Shown piece by piece: positions 41,002-49,174 of a stretch of DNA of 64,000 nt (its first letter is position 1; every line of letters begins with the position of its first letter). The notes beneath the pieces are model-generated. The model was given only the letters and a program-made list of their open reading frames with translations. It did no database searches and was not told the DNA's origin. This stretch comes from Bacillus sp. NP157 (GTDB taxonomy: Bacteria > Pseudomonadota > Gammaproteobacteria > Xanthomonadales > Rhodanobacteraceae), in assembly GCA_018889975.1 (NCBI GenBank), contig CP076546.1:2914001-2978000 (forward strand), read 5' to 3'. The position numbers and the translations under genes were made by a program.

Positions 41002-41904
41002 TCAATTTTTACAGCGACCACCGAGCAGCAAAGGCACATCACCCTCGTAACGAAATGCCATGGCCTGGCACGTCCACGCCCCGCCCTCCGTTCGCACAAC
41101 GCCTTTGTTAAAAGCGGTTGCGGGCGAAAAGGTCAGGACCACGTCCGCGGCTCCGGCGCCGAACAATTCCGCCATCCGGTTCGCTGCGTATACGAGCGTG
41201 ACCGAACCATGTTCGACACGCACCGACGCCACGTAGCGACTGCGCATGGCGTCGGCGGCCGGCAGGCCGGCGGCCCGGTTGTCTGCGGGCAACTCGCCAT
41301 CGTGGTCGGCGCGGTATGTGTCCACGGCATTCAAAGCCGCCAATGACAGTTCATCGGCCTGCGCCGCTTGCTCTGCACGAATGTGGCTGCCGTAGCCTGC
41401 GAGGCCCAGCACGTAACCGGCCGGGACCACCGCACCGAGCACCGCGACGAGCGTTCCCGCATACACCCACGCCGCCACCTTCTTCTCGGGCGCGCGAGCT
41501 AACGCCGCGCGGCCTGGAATCAGGGCCGGGAGAAAGAACACGACGAGAACACCGAAACCGATCGCCGCGAGACCGGCCGAACGCATCGGATCGACGGCAT
41601 GCGTCTGGTACGGCTCGACCTTCATCATGAACATTACGGCGCCGAGGCCGACGGCCGGCAAAGAGCCCACGAGCAGCAAAGCGATGAGTGCACCCTTCCG
41701 CTCGACCAGGCCGGGGTTCGCCAATCCGATCCAAGCCATTGCAATGCCAATCAAGCCGAGGAAACCACATACCCCCGGAACCACCAGCAGCAATCCGAGG
41801 AACGCGAACGGCGTAAGGATAATCAATGAACCCACGACGGCCGGCGCCATGCCGAGGAAAAGCCAGGGCCGCGGCCTTGCATAGAGCGACGCCATCGTCG
41901 TCAC
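41002..41904 (-). CDS. Membrane protein with C-terminal pilin-like globular domain
   Basis: The 300-residue protein has several N-terminal membrane segments (FLGMAPAVVGSLIILTPFAF, LGLIGIAMAWIGLANPG, ALIALLLVGSLPAVGLGAVM, SAGLAAIGFGVLVVFFLPAL, VYAGTLVAVLGAVVPAGYVL). About 120 residues follow. Their pattern, SLAALNAVDTYRADHDGELP then AAGLP, MRSRYVASVRVEHGSVTLVY, and a closing GGAWTCQAMAF and GGRCKN, mimics the globular domain of type IV pilins, including a possible C-terminal disulfide pair. Pilin-like heads on polytopic membrane proteins are known in Xanthomonadales. The function is unknown. Confidence 0.65.
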   Translation of the reverse strand: MTTMASLYARPRPWLFLGMAPAVVGSLIILTPFAFLGLLLVVPGVCGFLGLIGIAMAWIGLANPGLVERKGALIALLLVGSLPAVGLGAVMFMMKVEPYQTHAVDPMRSAGLAAIGFGVLVVFFLPALIPGRAALARAPEKKVAAWVYAGTLVAVLGAVVPAGYVLGLAGYGSHIRAEQAAQADELSLAALNAVDTYRADHDGELPADNRAAGLPAADAMRSRYVASVRVEHGSVTLVYAANRMAELFGAGAADVVLTFSPATAFNKGVVRTEGGAWTCQAMAFRYEGDVPLLLGGRCKN

Positions 41905-41932
41905 CCGAGGACCAGCAAGCGCTGCGGCGGCA

Positions 41933-42493
41933 TCACCTACGCTCCTGCTGGGTCCGGACGATCAGGTCGTAGACCTTTCGCGCATGGGGAATCAGGTCGA
42001 AAGCAGGGGCCATCTGGCCCTGCCTGCCCGGCCACGGCGTTCCGGGAAAGGCGTTGCGACCCGGTGGGTTCGGCCCGAACTGGATCGTGCCGGTCGCGTC
42101 GGGCCGCTCGCTGAGCGTCATGTCGGACAGTGTCGCCAGTTGGAGGCTCTTGATCTCCACGGAGAACAAGCCGCCGACGATGATCACGCGGTCGTCCGTC
42201 AGGCCATAGGCGGTCTTGCCGCGCAGGTAGGCGTCGGCGAAGAAGCGGCCGATGATCATGTAAAGGCCGATCGCGATGAAGGGCAGCCCCCATATGCCGA
42301 AAAAGGCCGGGCCGCCCTCCGAGAGCACGGAGTATTCCCAGAAAAAGGCGAACCCGCCCCAGAGCAGGCTGAAGGGAATGGCCAGCGCATCGCTTGGCCT
42401 CAATGTGACGCCCTGTCGCGGCACGCCGCTCCAGAGTAATCGCTCGCCCGGCCCAAGCTGTCGCCTGAGCACGTCGGTACTTGCCTGGTCCAT
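41933..42493 (-). CDS. PH-like domain membrane protein, function unknown
   Basis: The 186-residue protein starts with LGPGERLLWSGVPRQGVTLR, a motif common at the start of bacterial PH-domain membrane proteins. Two membrane helices follow (AIPFSLLWGGFAFFWEYSVL, FGIWGLPFIAIGLYMIIGRF). A beta-rich end with YGLTDDRVIIVGGLFSVEIK and SLQLATLSDMTLSERPD completes a bPH2-like unit. It is 28 bases upstream of the preceding membrane gene on the same strand. I infer no specific role. Confidence 0.6.
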   Translation of the reverse strand: MDQASTDVLRRQLGPGERLLWSGVPRQGVTLRPSDALAIPFSLLWGGFAFFWEYSVLSEGGPAFFGIWGLPFIAIGLYMIIGRFFADAYLRGKTAYGLTDDRVIIVGGLFSVEIKSLQLATLSDMTLSERPDATGTIQFGPNPPGRNAFPGTPWPGRQGQMAPAFDLIPHARKVYDLIVRTQQERR

Positions 42494-42541
42494 CGCTATC
42501 TCCCTGTCCTTTCCCGTCCATTCCCTAAAAAAGCGCGAGCC

Positions 42542-42928
42542 TTATTGCCCCTCGGGCGGCTCCCACAATTCGACCTTGTTCCCCTCCGGATCGATCACCC
42601 AGGCGAACTTGCCGTATTCGGAGTCATCGACCTTATCCAGCACGTTGCAGCCTTCCTCGCGCAGGACCTTGACCAGGCCATGCACGTCGGCGACCCGGTA
42701 ATTGATCATGAAGGGGGCGGTGCCAGGACCGAAGTGCGGCTCTTCTGACGAGGACAGCGACCAGATGGTCGAACCGCCCGTCGGGGTGCCGTCATCGCCA
42801 GCCCAGGAAAAGGCCGCGCCGCCCCACGCCTGGACATCGATCCCGAGGTGCTTCTTGTACCACTCGCGAAGCGCCGGAGCGTCCTTCGCCTTGAAGAAGA
42901 TGCCGCCAATGCCTGTCACGCGCTTCAT
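42542..42928 (-). CDS. VOC (glyoxalase/bleomycin-resistance fold) family protein
   Basis: The 128-residue single-domain VOC protein has IGGIFFKAKDAPALREWYKK HLGI (space marks a break), FMINYRVADVHGLVKVLREE and FAWVIDPEGNKVELWEPPEG. The final glutamate position is kept as a metal ligand; other ligands are uncertain. The ATG at 42928 is preferred to 42946. The substrate is unknown. Confidence 0.8.
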   Translation of the reverse strand: MKRVTGIGGIFFKAKDAPALREWYKKHLGIDVQAWGGAAFSWAGDDGTPTGGSTIWSLSSSEEPHFGPGTAPFMINYRVADVHGLVKVLREEGCNVLDKVDDSEYGKFAWVIDPEGNKVELWEPPEGQ

Positions 42929-43036
42929 GGTGCCTCCGCTGGTCAAACGACGTCGTGTTCGTTATCCAAGTTAAGGTGGGGCACCGGTCCGGCGACGCCC
43001 GCATCAATGATGGCACCGAGCAGGGGCGAAACCTAG

Positions 43037-43360
43037 CTACCGCCGCTGGGCCGGGCCAAACGCGTAGTGCTCAAAAGAGAGCTCCGGACCGCCGGACGTT
43101 TCGGACAGGCGATTTCCCTTCTGCTGGAAGTCGGTCAGCAAGTCGAGGACAAGGGAGAGAGTTAGGCAGAGGCTGTGCAGGGGATCGTCTGACCGCGCTC
43201 CGCGCAACCGCTGAAAAAGAGGAGAGAGTTCGACCGCGCATTCCCATAGACCGTGGTCGTCCGGCGGAACAACTGGCACGCCGATGACCAGTCGAATCGG
43301 AAAAGGCGGCTCCCCGGGCCGTTCGCCCCATAACGTCATGTCAATGGCTTTGGTGTCCAA
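43037..43360 (-). CDS. Hypothetical protein of 107 residues
   Basis: The product (MDTKAIDMTLWGERPGEPPF ...) has PIRLVIGVPVVPPDDHGLWE as a beta-rich opening, a helix LHSLCLTLSLVLDLLTDFQQ, and an aromatic tail ELSFEHYAFG. There is no signal peptide or membrane helix. Similar small proteins are common in Xanthomonadales, but I cannot name the family with confidence. It stands alone. Confidence 0.5.
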   Translation of the reverse strand: MDTKAIDMTLWGERPGEPPFPIRLVIGVPVVPPDDHGLWECAVELSPLFQRLRGARSDDPLHSLCLTLSLVLDLLTDFQQKGNRLSETSGGPELSFEHYAFGPAQRR

Positions 43361-43682
43361 CTCCCCGCCCCTTTCCTTCGTCTCGTCTCAGGTTAGCGCA
43401 ACCGGGATCAGGAGCCGAATAGGCGAAAAAAACCCGCCAATTTGCGCTTACTGCGATGATCTGCAGTAGAGGCGAGGCGGGTGTGTTGAGCGCATGATAG
43501 CGTCTCTTTCAGCCGTGTCTACGCGTCCGTGCCTGGCGCGCGGTAAGTTGTTGATGCTGGAGGGCCGTGAGCACTTTCATCTATCGTTAGCCAACCCACC
43601 AGCGCGACAGGAAGGTCCGGCTGATGTCTCACTACAACCGCCATATCGAAAGCTACGTGCACAACTACCGCATCGGCGTGAC
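43361..43682. other. Intergenic region with a minus-strand terminator-like structure
   Basis: These 322 bases hold no convincing gene. A minus-strand terminator-like dyad lies at 43424-43482. A 20-codon plus-strand frame (43624-43686) has a GGAAGG site but overlaps the end of argP and is doubtful. Confidence 0.5.
43424..43482 (-). terminator. Terminator-like structure downstream of argP
   Basis: Read on the minus strand, ACCCGCC and GGCGGGT enclose an inner ACTGC/GCAGT hairpin. The right arm is followed directly by a run of seven T. It lies 200 bases past the argP stop. Confidence 0.5.
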
Positions 43683-43686
43683 TTAG
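43624..43686 (+). CDS. Doubtful 20-codon open frame
   Basis: ATG at 43624 follows GGAAGG at a reasonable distance and encodes 20 residues (MSHYNRHIESYVHNYRIGVT) before TAG. It overlaps the last four bases of argP on the other strand. No function or family is apparent; it may be chance. Confidence 0.15.
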   Translation: MSHYNRHIESYVHNYRIGVT

Positions 43687-44585
43687 TCCGCGACATGCAA
43701 CGCAACACCCGCCGCCTCCCCCAATGCCTTGCTGACCTGCTGCAACGTGCTCGACCGCACGCTGGCGCACTGCCAGTACAAGGGCACGTCGAGCGTCCGC
43801 CCCGCGTCGATCATCACGACCTTACCGGATGCCATCGCGGGCTGGACGAGCAGATCAGGCGCAAGGCACCAGCCCAGTCCAAGCGCCGCCGCTTCGACAA
43901 AGCCGGTCGAGGTCGGCAGGTAGTGCACCGGTGGCGACAGCCTTGCACGGGTGATCCGGCGGATGAAGCGCCACTGCAGTTCGTCCTTGCGATTGAAGAC
44001 GAGTAGCGGCGCGCTGCCTAACGAGGTGGCGTCCATGCCATGCGGGAAATGTCGACGGGCGAAGCCGGGCGACGCGATGGCGTGGTAGCGCATGCGACCG
44101 AGTGGGTAGACGTTGCAACCCTGCAGGGGCTTCCGCTCCGCCGTGATGGCACCCAGCACGGCGCCTTCGCGCAGGTGGTCCAGGGTATGGTCCTGGTCGT
44201 CCACACGCACGTCGAAGACATAGCCTTGGCGCTCATGCAGGGCCGCCAGTGCGGTAAGGACCCACGTATGCAGGGAGTCGTCATTGACGGCGATGGCGAT
44301 CGACCGTGCCTCGGCGCGACGCGCTTCGGCGGGCAAGAACTCCGCCATGGCCTCGGCTTCGAGCGCCTGCATCGGGCGCAGGCGAAGCAACAGGCGCTCG
44401 CCCGCCGACGTGGGCTTGCAGGGGCTCTGGCGGACCACCAGCACCTGCCCCAGCCGGTCCTCCAGGGCCTTGATCCGCTGGGAGACGGCCGATGGCGTCA
44501 CCGCAAGGCGATGCGCGGCCGCCTCGAAGCTGCCCTCTTCGATCACCGCCGCGAAGGCGGCCAGCTGGGGGTGCAGGAGGTCCAT
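43683..44585 (-). CDS. argP: LysR-type regulator ArgP (IciA)
   Basis: The 300-residue regulator has an N-terminal helix-turn-helix (LAAFAAVIEEGSFEAAAHRL then AVTPSAVSQRIKALEDRLG) and a periplasmic-binding-like effector domain. LGRMRYHAIASPGFARRHFP and LLVFNRKDELQWRFIRRI follow the ArgP pattern, as does PTSTGFVEAAALGLGWCLAP. It is divergent from an argO/lysE-type exporter with 101 bases between them, the classic arrangement in which ArgP activates export when arginine or lysine builds up. Confidence 0.92.
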   Translation of the reverse strand: MDLLHPQLAAFAAVIEEGSFEAAAHRLAVTPSAVSQRIKALEDRLGQVLVVRQSPCKPTSAGERLLLRLRPMQALEAEAMAEFLPAEARRAEARSIAIAVNDDSLHTWVLTALAALHERQGYVFDVRVDDQDHTLDHLREGAVLGAITAERKPLQGCNVYPLGRMRYHAIASPGFARRHFPHGMDATSLGSAPLLVFNRKDELQWRFIRRITRARLSPPVHYLPTSTGFVEAAALGLGWCLAPDLLVQPAMASGKVVMIDAGRTLDVPLYWQCASVRSSTLQQVSKALGEAAGVALHVAD

Positions 44586-44594
44586 GGCGCTGGA

Positions 44595-44636
44595 TTAGAC
44601 TTTCTTACTCAACGATAGGATCTTTAGTTTGTCTAA
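44595..44636. promoter_or_regulatory. Dyad in the argP-argO intergenic region
   Basis: TTAGAC (44595-44600) and GTCTAA (44631-44636) form an inverted repeat with 30 bases between them, in the AT-richest part of the 101-base gap. TTAGTTTGTCTAA at its right side fits the T-N11-A form of LysR sites. A role as the ArgP site is likely but not proven. Confidence 0.4.
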
Positions 44637-44686
44637 GTATCCGCCGGCCTTCAACATGGAGCCATCCCCACCTGCCATTCCCTCCG

Positions 44687-45304
44687 ATGCTCATCACCAC
44701 CGCTTTCGCCGGCTTCGCGGCTAGCGCCGGCCTCATCATGGCCATCGGCGCACAAAATGCATTCGTGCTCAGGCAGGGCCTCATGCGCATGCACGTAGGC
44801 CTGGTCGTCGCCATCTGTGCCGTGAGCGACCTGCTGCTGATCCTGCTGGGCGTCGCCGGCATCGGTGCGCTGGTCGAGCATGCGCCATGGATGCTGCAGG
44901 CCCTGCGCTTCGCCGGCATCGCCTTCCTCGGCGTGTACGCGGTGATGGCCGCGCTGCGTGCATGGCGTGGCGGCGGTGGGCTGGCCCCGGCCGGTACCGA
45001 CAAGGGCGTCTGGTACAAGGCCGTCCTTGCCTGCCTGGCCTTCACCTTCCTCAATCCGCATGTCTACCTGGACACGATGATCCTGCTCGGCAGCCTCTCC
45101 ACGGGCTACCCCGGCGACCTGCGCTGGGTGTTCGCCGCGGGGGCGTGTTCGGCAAGCATCGTCTGGTTCCTTGCGCTCGGCTACGGCGCGCGGCTGCTCA
45201 CCCCGGTGTTCCGCAACCCGACCGCCTGGCGGGTGATGGACGGCGCGGTCGCCCTGTTCATGCTGGCCCTTTGCGTGCTTCTATGGACCCGACCGCTCAC
45301 CTGA
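44687..45304 (+). CDS. argO: Arginine/lysine exporter (ArgO/LysE family)
   Basis: The 205-residue membrane protein begins MLITTAFAGFAASAGLIMAI GAQNAFVL (space marks a break); the GAQNAFVLRQG motif is diagnostic for LysE/ArgO. Further helices include VGLVVAICAVSDLLLILLGV, FAGIAFLGVYAVMAALRAW, and LACLAFTFLNPHVYLDTMIL with the conserved N-P-H-x-Y-L-D. It is divergent from argP. The upstream in-frame extension has no signal and is rejected; ATG 44687 fits the family. The next gene begins 10 bases after the stop. Confidence 0.95.
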   Translation: MLITTAFAGFAASAGLIMAIGAQNAFVLRQGLMRMHVGLVVAICAVSDLLLILLGVAGIGALVEHAPWMLQALRFAGIAFLGVYAVMAALRAWRGGGGLAPAGTDKGVWYKAVLACLAFTFLNPHVYLDTMILLGSLSTGYPGDLRWVFAAGACSASIVWFLALGYGARLLTPVFRNPTAWRVMDGAVALFMLALCVLLWTRPLT

Positions 45305-45314
45305 TGGCTTGCCC

Positions 45315-45947
45315 ATGTATACGCCGCCCCTGTTCACCGAGACCGACACCGCGACGCTCATCGCACTGATCCGTGCGAACGCGCTCGGTGTCCTGGTGAC
45401 TCACGCACACGGATCGCTCGACGCGAACCATATCCCCTTCATCGTCGACGAGACGCGTGGCCCGGCCGGCGTGTTGATCGCCCATGTCGCACGTGCCAAT
45501 TCCATGTGGACGGCCGTGGCCGATGGCGATGCCGTCATGGTGGTATTCCGCGGCGCGCAGGGTTACGTCTCGCCGAACTGGTATCCGAGCAAGCACGAGA
45601 CCCATCGCCATGTGCCGACGTGGAACTACGAGGTGGTGCATGTGCACGGCACGATACGGGTGATCGACGACGAAAAATTCGTGCGTGGCGCCGTGGCGCG
45701 CCTGACGCGTGAGCACGAGTCGCGCTTGCCCGCGCCATGGAAGATGAGCGATGCACCGGCAGACTACCTCGCGGAGGAACTCGCCCACATTGTCGGCATC
45801 GAGATCGATATCGCGAGGCTCGAAGGAAAGCGAAAGCTTAGCCAGAACCGGGATGCGCGGGATTTCGAGGGTGCCGTGGCCGGTGTAGAAGGCAGTGGAA
45901 ACCCCGGCCTGGCTTATGCCATGCGCGTGGCCCGGACCGTCAGCTGA
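45315..45947 (+). CDS. paiB: FMN-binding negative transcriptional regulator (PaiB family)
   Basis: The 210-residue protein begins MYTPPLFTETDTATLIALIR, followed by HIPFIVDE, VAFRNQ-like ANSMWTAV, VVFRGAQGYVSPNWYPSKHE and VPTWNYEVVHVHGTIRVIDD. These are the signature blocks of PaiB flavin-reductase-like proteins. Family members affect protease and sporulation genes in Bacillus, but the function in proteobacteria is not clear. It starts 10 bases after argO and is probably co-transcribed. ATG 45315 is chosen over a TTG at 45309. Confidence 0.9.
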   Translation: MYTPPLFTETDTATLIALIRANALGVLVTHAHGSLDANHIPFIVDETRGPAGVLIAHVARANSMWTAVADGDAVMVVFRGAQGYVSPNWYPSKHETHRHVPTWNYEVVHVHGTIRVIDDEKFVRGAVARLTREHESRLPAPWKMSDAPADYLAEELAHIVGIEIDIARLEGKRKLSQNRDARDFEGAVAGVEGSGNPGLAYAMRVARTVS

Positions 45948-45991
45948 CGACCGCCCCCGGCTCACCCCAGCCGAACACCTGCTCCAGCGGT

Positions 45992-46363
45992 TTACCCGCG
46001 GTCGATGTTGGTCCCGATCCGCCACATCACCCCGGCCGGGTCCATCAGCACGAAGTCCCGGATGGCCCACGGCCGGTCTTCCGGCGGATGCGCCTTCACC
46101 CCATAGCGCTCGACCAGCTTCGTCGCGACGACGTGCTGCCACCACGCGTCCACGTCGGCCACGAGCATGTGCATCATGAAATTCGACGCGTGATCCTCCA
46201 CATAGAAAGCCTGCAGGAGGAACGAGCAGTCACCCGCGTGCAGGTAAGCCAGGTCGTCGGAGGAGAAGGCGACCGTGAAGCCGAGGTCGGTGTAGAAGGA
46301 CTTCGAGAGTTCGAAATCGCGTGCAGGCACGAACGCCTTGATCTCGACCGTTTCCATGTTCAT
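45992..46363 (-). CDS. VOC family protein
   Basis: The 123-residue single-domain VOC protein contains IKAFVPARDFELSKSFYTDL GFTV (space marks a break), YLHAGDCSFLLQAFYVEDHA and FMMHMLVADVDAWWQH, then RDFVLMDPAGVMWRIGTNID. Close relatives are annotated as glyoxalase or bleomycin-resistance-like. It follows the DUF1801 gene by 33 bases and is probably in one operon. ATG 46363 or 46357 could be the start. Confidence 0.78.
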   Translation of the reverse strand: MNMETVEIKAFVPARDFELSKSFYTDLGFTVAFSSDDLAYLHAGDCSFLLQAFYVEDHASNFMMHMLVADVDAWWQHVVATKLVERYGVKAHPPEDRPWAIRDFVLMDPAGVMWRIGTNIDRG

Positions 46364-46396
46364 TGCGTGCTTCCTTCCGGGCGTTGGCCCCTGCAT

Positions 46397-46807
46397 TCAT
46401 TTGGCGCGTTTGGCGCTCGCTTTCTTCGCGGCGTTGAGTGCCGCCGCGGCCTTGACCAGTGCCTTGAACTTCGTTGCGTCCACCTGGACGCCTTCGGCGA
46501 TGTCGATCGCGCGGCGCGCATTCCCCTCCAGGCTTGCGTTGAACAGCTTGCCCGGGTCCGCGAGCGAGGCACCCTTGGCGAAGGTGAGCTTCACCTTGTC
46601 CTTGTAGCTTTCGCCGGTGCAGAGGATGCCGCCGTGCTCCCACACGGGCGTGCCCCGCCACTTCCACGTTTCCACCACGTCGGGCAACGCGTCGTGGATG
46701 AGCTGGCGCATCCGCGCGAGCGTCTCACCGCGCCAGTCGCCAAGACTGGCGATGCGCTCGTCGATCAACGCGGATGCCGAGGCCGTATCGGCCGAGGTCG
46801 TTTTCAT
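46397..46807 (-). CDS. DUF1801 (YdhG/frataxin-like fold) protein
   Basis: The 136-residue protein has IDERIASLGDWRGETLARMR, then PDVVETWKWRGTPVWEHGGI, LCTGESYKDKVKLTFAKGAS and FNASLEGNARRAIDIAEGVQ. This W-R-G-x-P-x-W and K-L-x-F-x-K-G-A pattern is the DUF1801 family. Biochemical function is unknown. The C-terminus is a lysine/alanine-rich helix. It is upstream of the VOC gene on the same strand. Confidence 0.82.
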   Translation of the reverse strand: MKTTSADTASASALIDERIASLGDWRGETLARMRQLIHDALPDVVETWKWRGTPVWEHGGILCTGESYKDKVKLTFAKGASLADPGKLFNASLEGNARRAIDIAEGVQVDATKFKALVKAAAALNAAKKASAKRAK

Positions 46808-46940
46808 ACGTACCCTCCCATGCCAGTCCCGTCCCGGAGGTTAGGTGAAAAGGCCTGGTGCTGTCGCGTGACCCACGGCCGGGCCGCAACGCGCGGCGGG
46901 CTGCTACGATCCGGCCATACCGACGCAAGGAAGCCGCCGC

Positions 46941-47414
46941 ATGAACACCGATGCCACCCCGCACCCGGCGGCCCAGGCCGCGCCACCGGCTTCCGTCCCG
47001 CGCAGGCGACGCCGCTGGCTCGTGCATGTCGCGTGGCTGATCGTCACGCTGGCGGCCCTCGTGGGCGGCATCTACGTCGGCATGGGTTGGGGGACCCAGG
47101 CGATCATTGGCATCACGTCCGGCGGCAACCGAGCGGCGGCGATGCGCCGGCTGTATGTGACCCTCGATGCCGCCGACAGCGACGACGTGGCGAAGCTGCG
47201 GTTGGTTGACCGGTGGATGGTGAAGCGGATAGTGGAAGACCTCGCCAGCATCCCGCGCTATGGGGATTGCAAGCCCGAGGAGCGGGAGACGCTGGGGCGC
47301 GCGAAGGCGTGGCTTGCGGCTAACGATCCGGTGAAGTTCGAGGGACAGGGCTATATGCGGGAGCTGGCGTTCCGGTTTTGCGATAAGCCCGCCGAGGTGT
47401 TTCGGTTTTTTTAG
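46941..47414 (+). CDS. Single-pass membrane protein, function unknown
   Basis: The 157-residue product has a proline/arginine-rich cytosolic start (PPASVPRRRRRW) and one helix (HVAWLIVTLAALVGGIYVG). A periplasmic part follows with RLYVTLDAADSDDVAKLRLV and FEGQGYMRELAFRFCDKPAE. I recognise no family. It is convergent with the PhyH gene, 14 bases apart. Confidence 0.5.
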   Translation: MNTDATPHPAAQAAPPASVPRRRRRWLVHVAWLIVTLAALVGGIYVGMGWGTQAIIGITSGGNRAAAMRRLYVTLDAADSDDVAKLRLVDRWMVKRIVEDLASIPRYGDCKPEERETLGRAKAWLAANDPVKFEGQGYMRELAFRFCDKPAEVFRFF

Positions 47415-47428
47415 GGGCCGCGGATGAT

Positions 47429-48100
47429 TCAGGCCAGGTCGCCGGTGGCGTAGACGAAGTGCAGGACGCGTCGCGGGATGTCGGACAGTGCCCTGGCGGA
47501 AGCGTGGACGATCAGTGGGCGCATCGCGACGGCGCCGCCGCGCTCGACATGGCACGGCACCAGGCCACGATCCGCGGCGGCCAGCACTTCGGCGTGGGAG
47601 AGGCGACCGAGGCGATGGCTGCCGGGCACGACTTCCAGCGGTCCGGTGACCGCGCTTTCGGGGTCGAGTTGCACGCGGATCGCCACGACGGATTCCAGCG
47701 TGGGCACCGGCGGCTGTGCGAACCAGATGCCTTCCTTCACCGACCAGGCCGACCAGCCCTCGCGATCGTGGCGTGCCGGAACGGCGATGCTGAGGTCCTG
47801 GTGCGGGGTCACGTACCAGTTGGTCGCTGCCGATTTTGCGAACAGCGAGCACTGGATCGCCCGGGCTCCCTCGGGAAGCAGCGCGGCGACCGAGGGATGG
47901 CAGGCCAGCCGCTCGGCCACGCCGCGCACTTCCTCAAGATCCAGTAGCGAGCGGGATCCGGCCGCACAAGGCACCTCGGCGGCCACCAGGCCAGCCAGGT
48001 GCTCGCATTCGTGCTCGGAAATCAGCGGCGGCAGGATGGCGACGCCGTCTCGCGCGAAGGCCGTGGCCAGGGCGCCGGGCGCGGGAATGCTCATGGACAT
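47429..48100 (-). CDS. PhyH-like 2-oxoglutarate/iron oxygenase
   Basis: The 223-residue protein has the phytanoyl-CoA dioxygenase layout. It contains DGVAILPPLISEHECEHLAG, the metal motif YVTPHQDLSI (H-x-D), EVVPGSHRLGRLSHAEVLAA, and a second histidine and arginine in MRPLIVHASARALSDIPRRV. The substrate cannot be inferred; many relatives hydroxylate small molecules. There is an ATG pair at 48100 and two codons later. Confidence 0.75.
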   Translation of the reverse strand: MSMSIPAPGALATAFARDGVAILPPLISEHECEHLAGLVAAEVPCAAGSRSLLDLEEVRGVAERLACHPSVAALLPEGARAIQCSLFAKSAATNWYVTPHQDLSIAVPARHDREGWSAWSVKEGIWFAQPPVPTLESVVAIRVQLDPESAVTGPLEVVPGSHRLGRLSHAEVLAAADRGLVPCHVERGGAVAMRPLIVHASARALSDIPRRVLHFVYATGDLA

Positions 48101-48264
48101 GCTGTTGCTCCTTGCCTGCGTTGCTCACACGCGCCCGTCCTTCCTGACGCACTCCACCCGAGTCTTGCGTGACGCCGAGGCGGGCGTCAAGGCAGCCGGT
48201 CGCTGCACATGAGACCCGCAGGCACTAGAATGCCGCCCCCGCCGCTCCACAGCCTGCCCTGCCC

Positions 48265-49077
48265 ATGCACATCGTCGTCAACGAAGAACTCAAGGCTTAC
48301 ATCGACCCGCTCACCCCGGACGAATACGAGTCGCTGGAACGCAGCCTGCTCAGCGAAGGCTGTCGCGATGCGCTGGTGCTGTGGGGCGATACCCTCGTCG
48401 ATGGCCACAACCGCTACGGCATCTGCCGCAAGCACGACATCCCGTTCAAGACCGTGCAGCACGAGCGCTTCCAGTCGCTGGAAGACGTGCACCTGTGGAT
48501 GATCGAGCAGCACCTTGGCCGGCGCAGCGTCTCCGATTTCCAGCGTGGCGTGCTGGCCCTGCGCAAGCGCGAGATCCTGGCGACCCGGCGCGAGGCCGAG
48601 GCCCCGGCCGGGACGAACGAGCACGACCTGCCCTTCGACCCCTCCGGCTCGGAGCCCGCCCGGCCGAAGCCGCCGCGCGCCAACCCGGCGGATAGCCGCA
48701 AGGAAATCGCACGCGAGGCGAGGATCAGCGCCAGCCAGGTCGGCATGATCGAAAAGATCCGCAAGGAGGCTGCGCCCGAAGTGGTCGCCGCGGTGAAGTC
48801 GGGCAACCTGTCGATCAGCGCGGCCGCGGCCGTGGCCACCCTGCCCGAGGACGAACAGCGCGCGGCGGCGACCGGCGGCGACCAGGAACTGAAGGACGCC
48901 GCCAAGCGCGTCCGCGAATCGAAGCGCAAGCCGCGCGAGAAGCCGTCGGGCGACGTGGTGGCCCTGCGTGAGCAGGTGGCGGAGCTGGAAGCCGAGAACC
49001 GCAACCTGCGGCGCGAGATCGACGCCCTGCGCGCCCGCCTGGGCGAGCCGCCGCTGGCGACGCCCGACGAGGAATGA
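48265..49077 (+). CDS. ParB/Srx-like N-terminal domain protein with C-terminal coiled coil
   Basis: The 270-residue protein begins with a ParB-like fold: IDPLTPDEYESLERSLLSEG, ALVLWGDTLVDGHNRYGICR (the V-D-G-H-N-R motif) and VWMIEQ-like HLWMIEQHLGRRSVSDFQRG. A HTH-like middle follows (RKEIAREARISASQVGMIEK then LSISAAAAVATLPE), and the end is a heptad coiled coil (VVALREQVAELEAENRNLRR EIDALRARL; space marks a break). It resembles plasmid-replication/ParB-like proteins found singly on Xanthomonad chromosomes. No parA or parS is visible. The role may be regulatory. Confidence 0.7.
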   Translation: MHIVVNEELKAYIDPLTPDEYESLERSLLSEGCRDALVLWGDTLVDGHNRYGICRKHDIPFKTVQHERFQSLEDVHLWMIEQHLGRRSVSDFQRGVLALRKREILATRREAEAPAGTNEHDLPFDPSGSEPARPKPPRANPADSRKEIAREARISASQVGMIEKIRKEAAPEVVAAVKSGNLSISAAAAVATLPEDEQRAAATGGDQELKDAAKRVRESKRKPREKPSGDVVALREQVAELEAENRNLRREIDALRARLGEPPLATPDEE

Positions 49078-49174
49078 TCTCCGCTCGCGGGAACTCTGCC
49101 GGGCGCGTACGATCCAAGGCCGGTACACCGGACGCTGCCTCGAGCGTTCATAGGCACGTCCCCCGGAGCGCACC

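Noticed and set aside
43494-44006. A 170-codon plus-strand frame overlapping argP
   Set aside because: It is antisense to a clear LysR-type regulator and has no domain or ribosome site.
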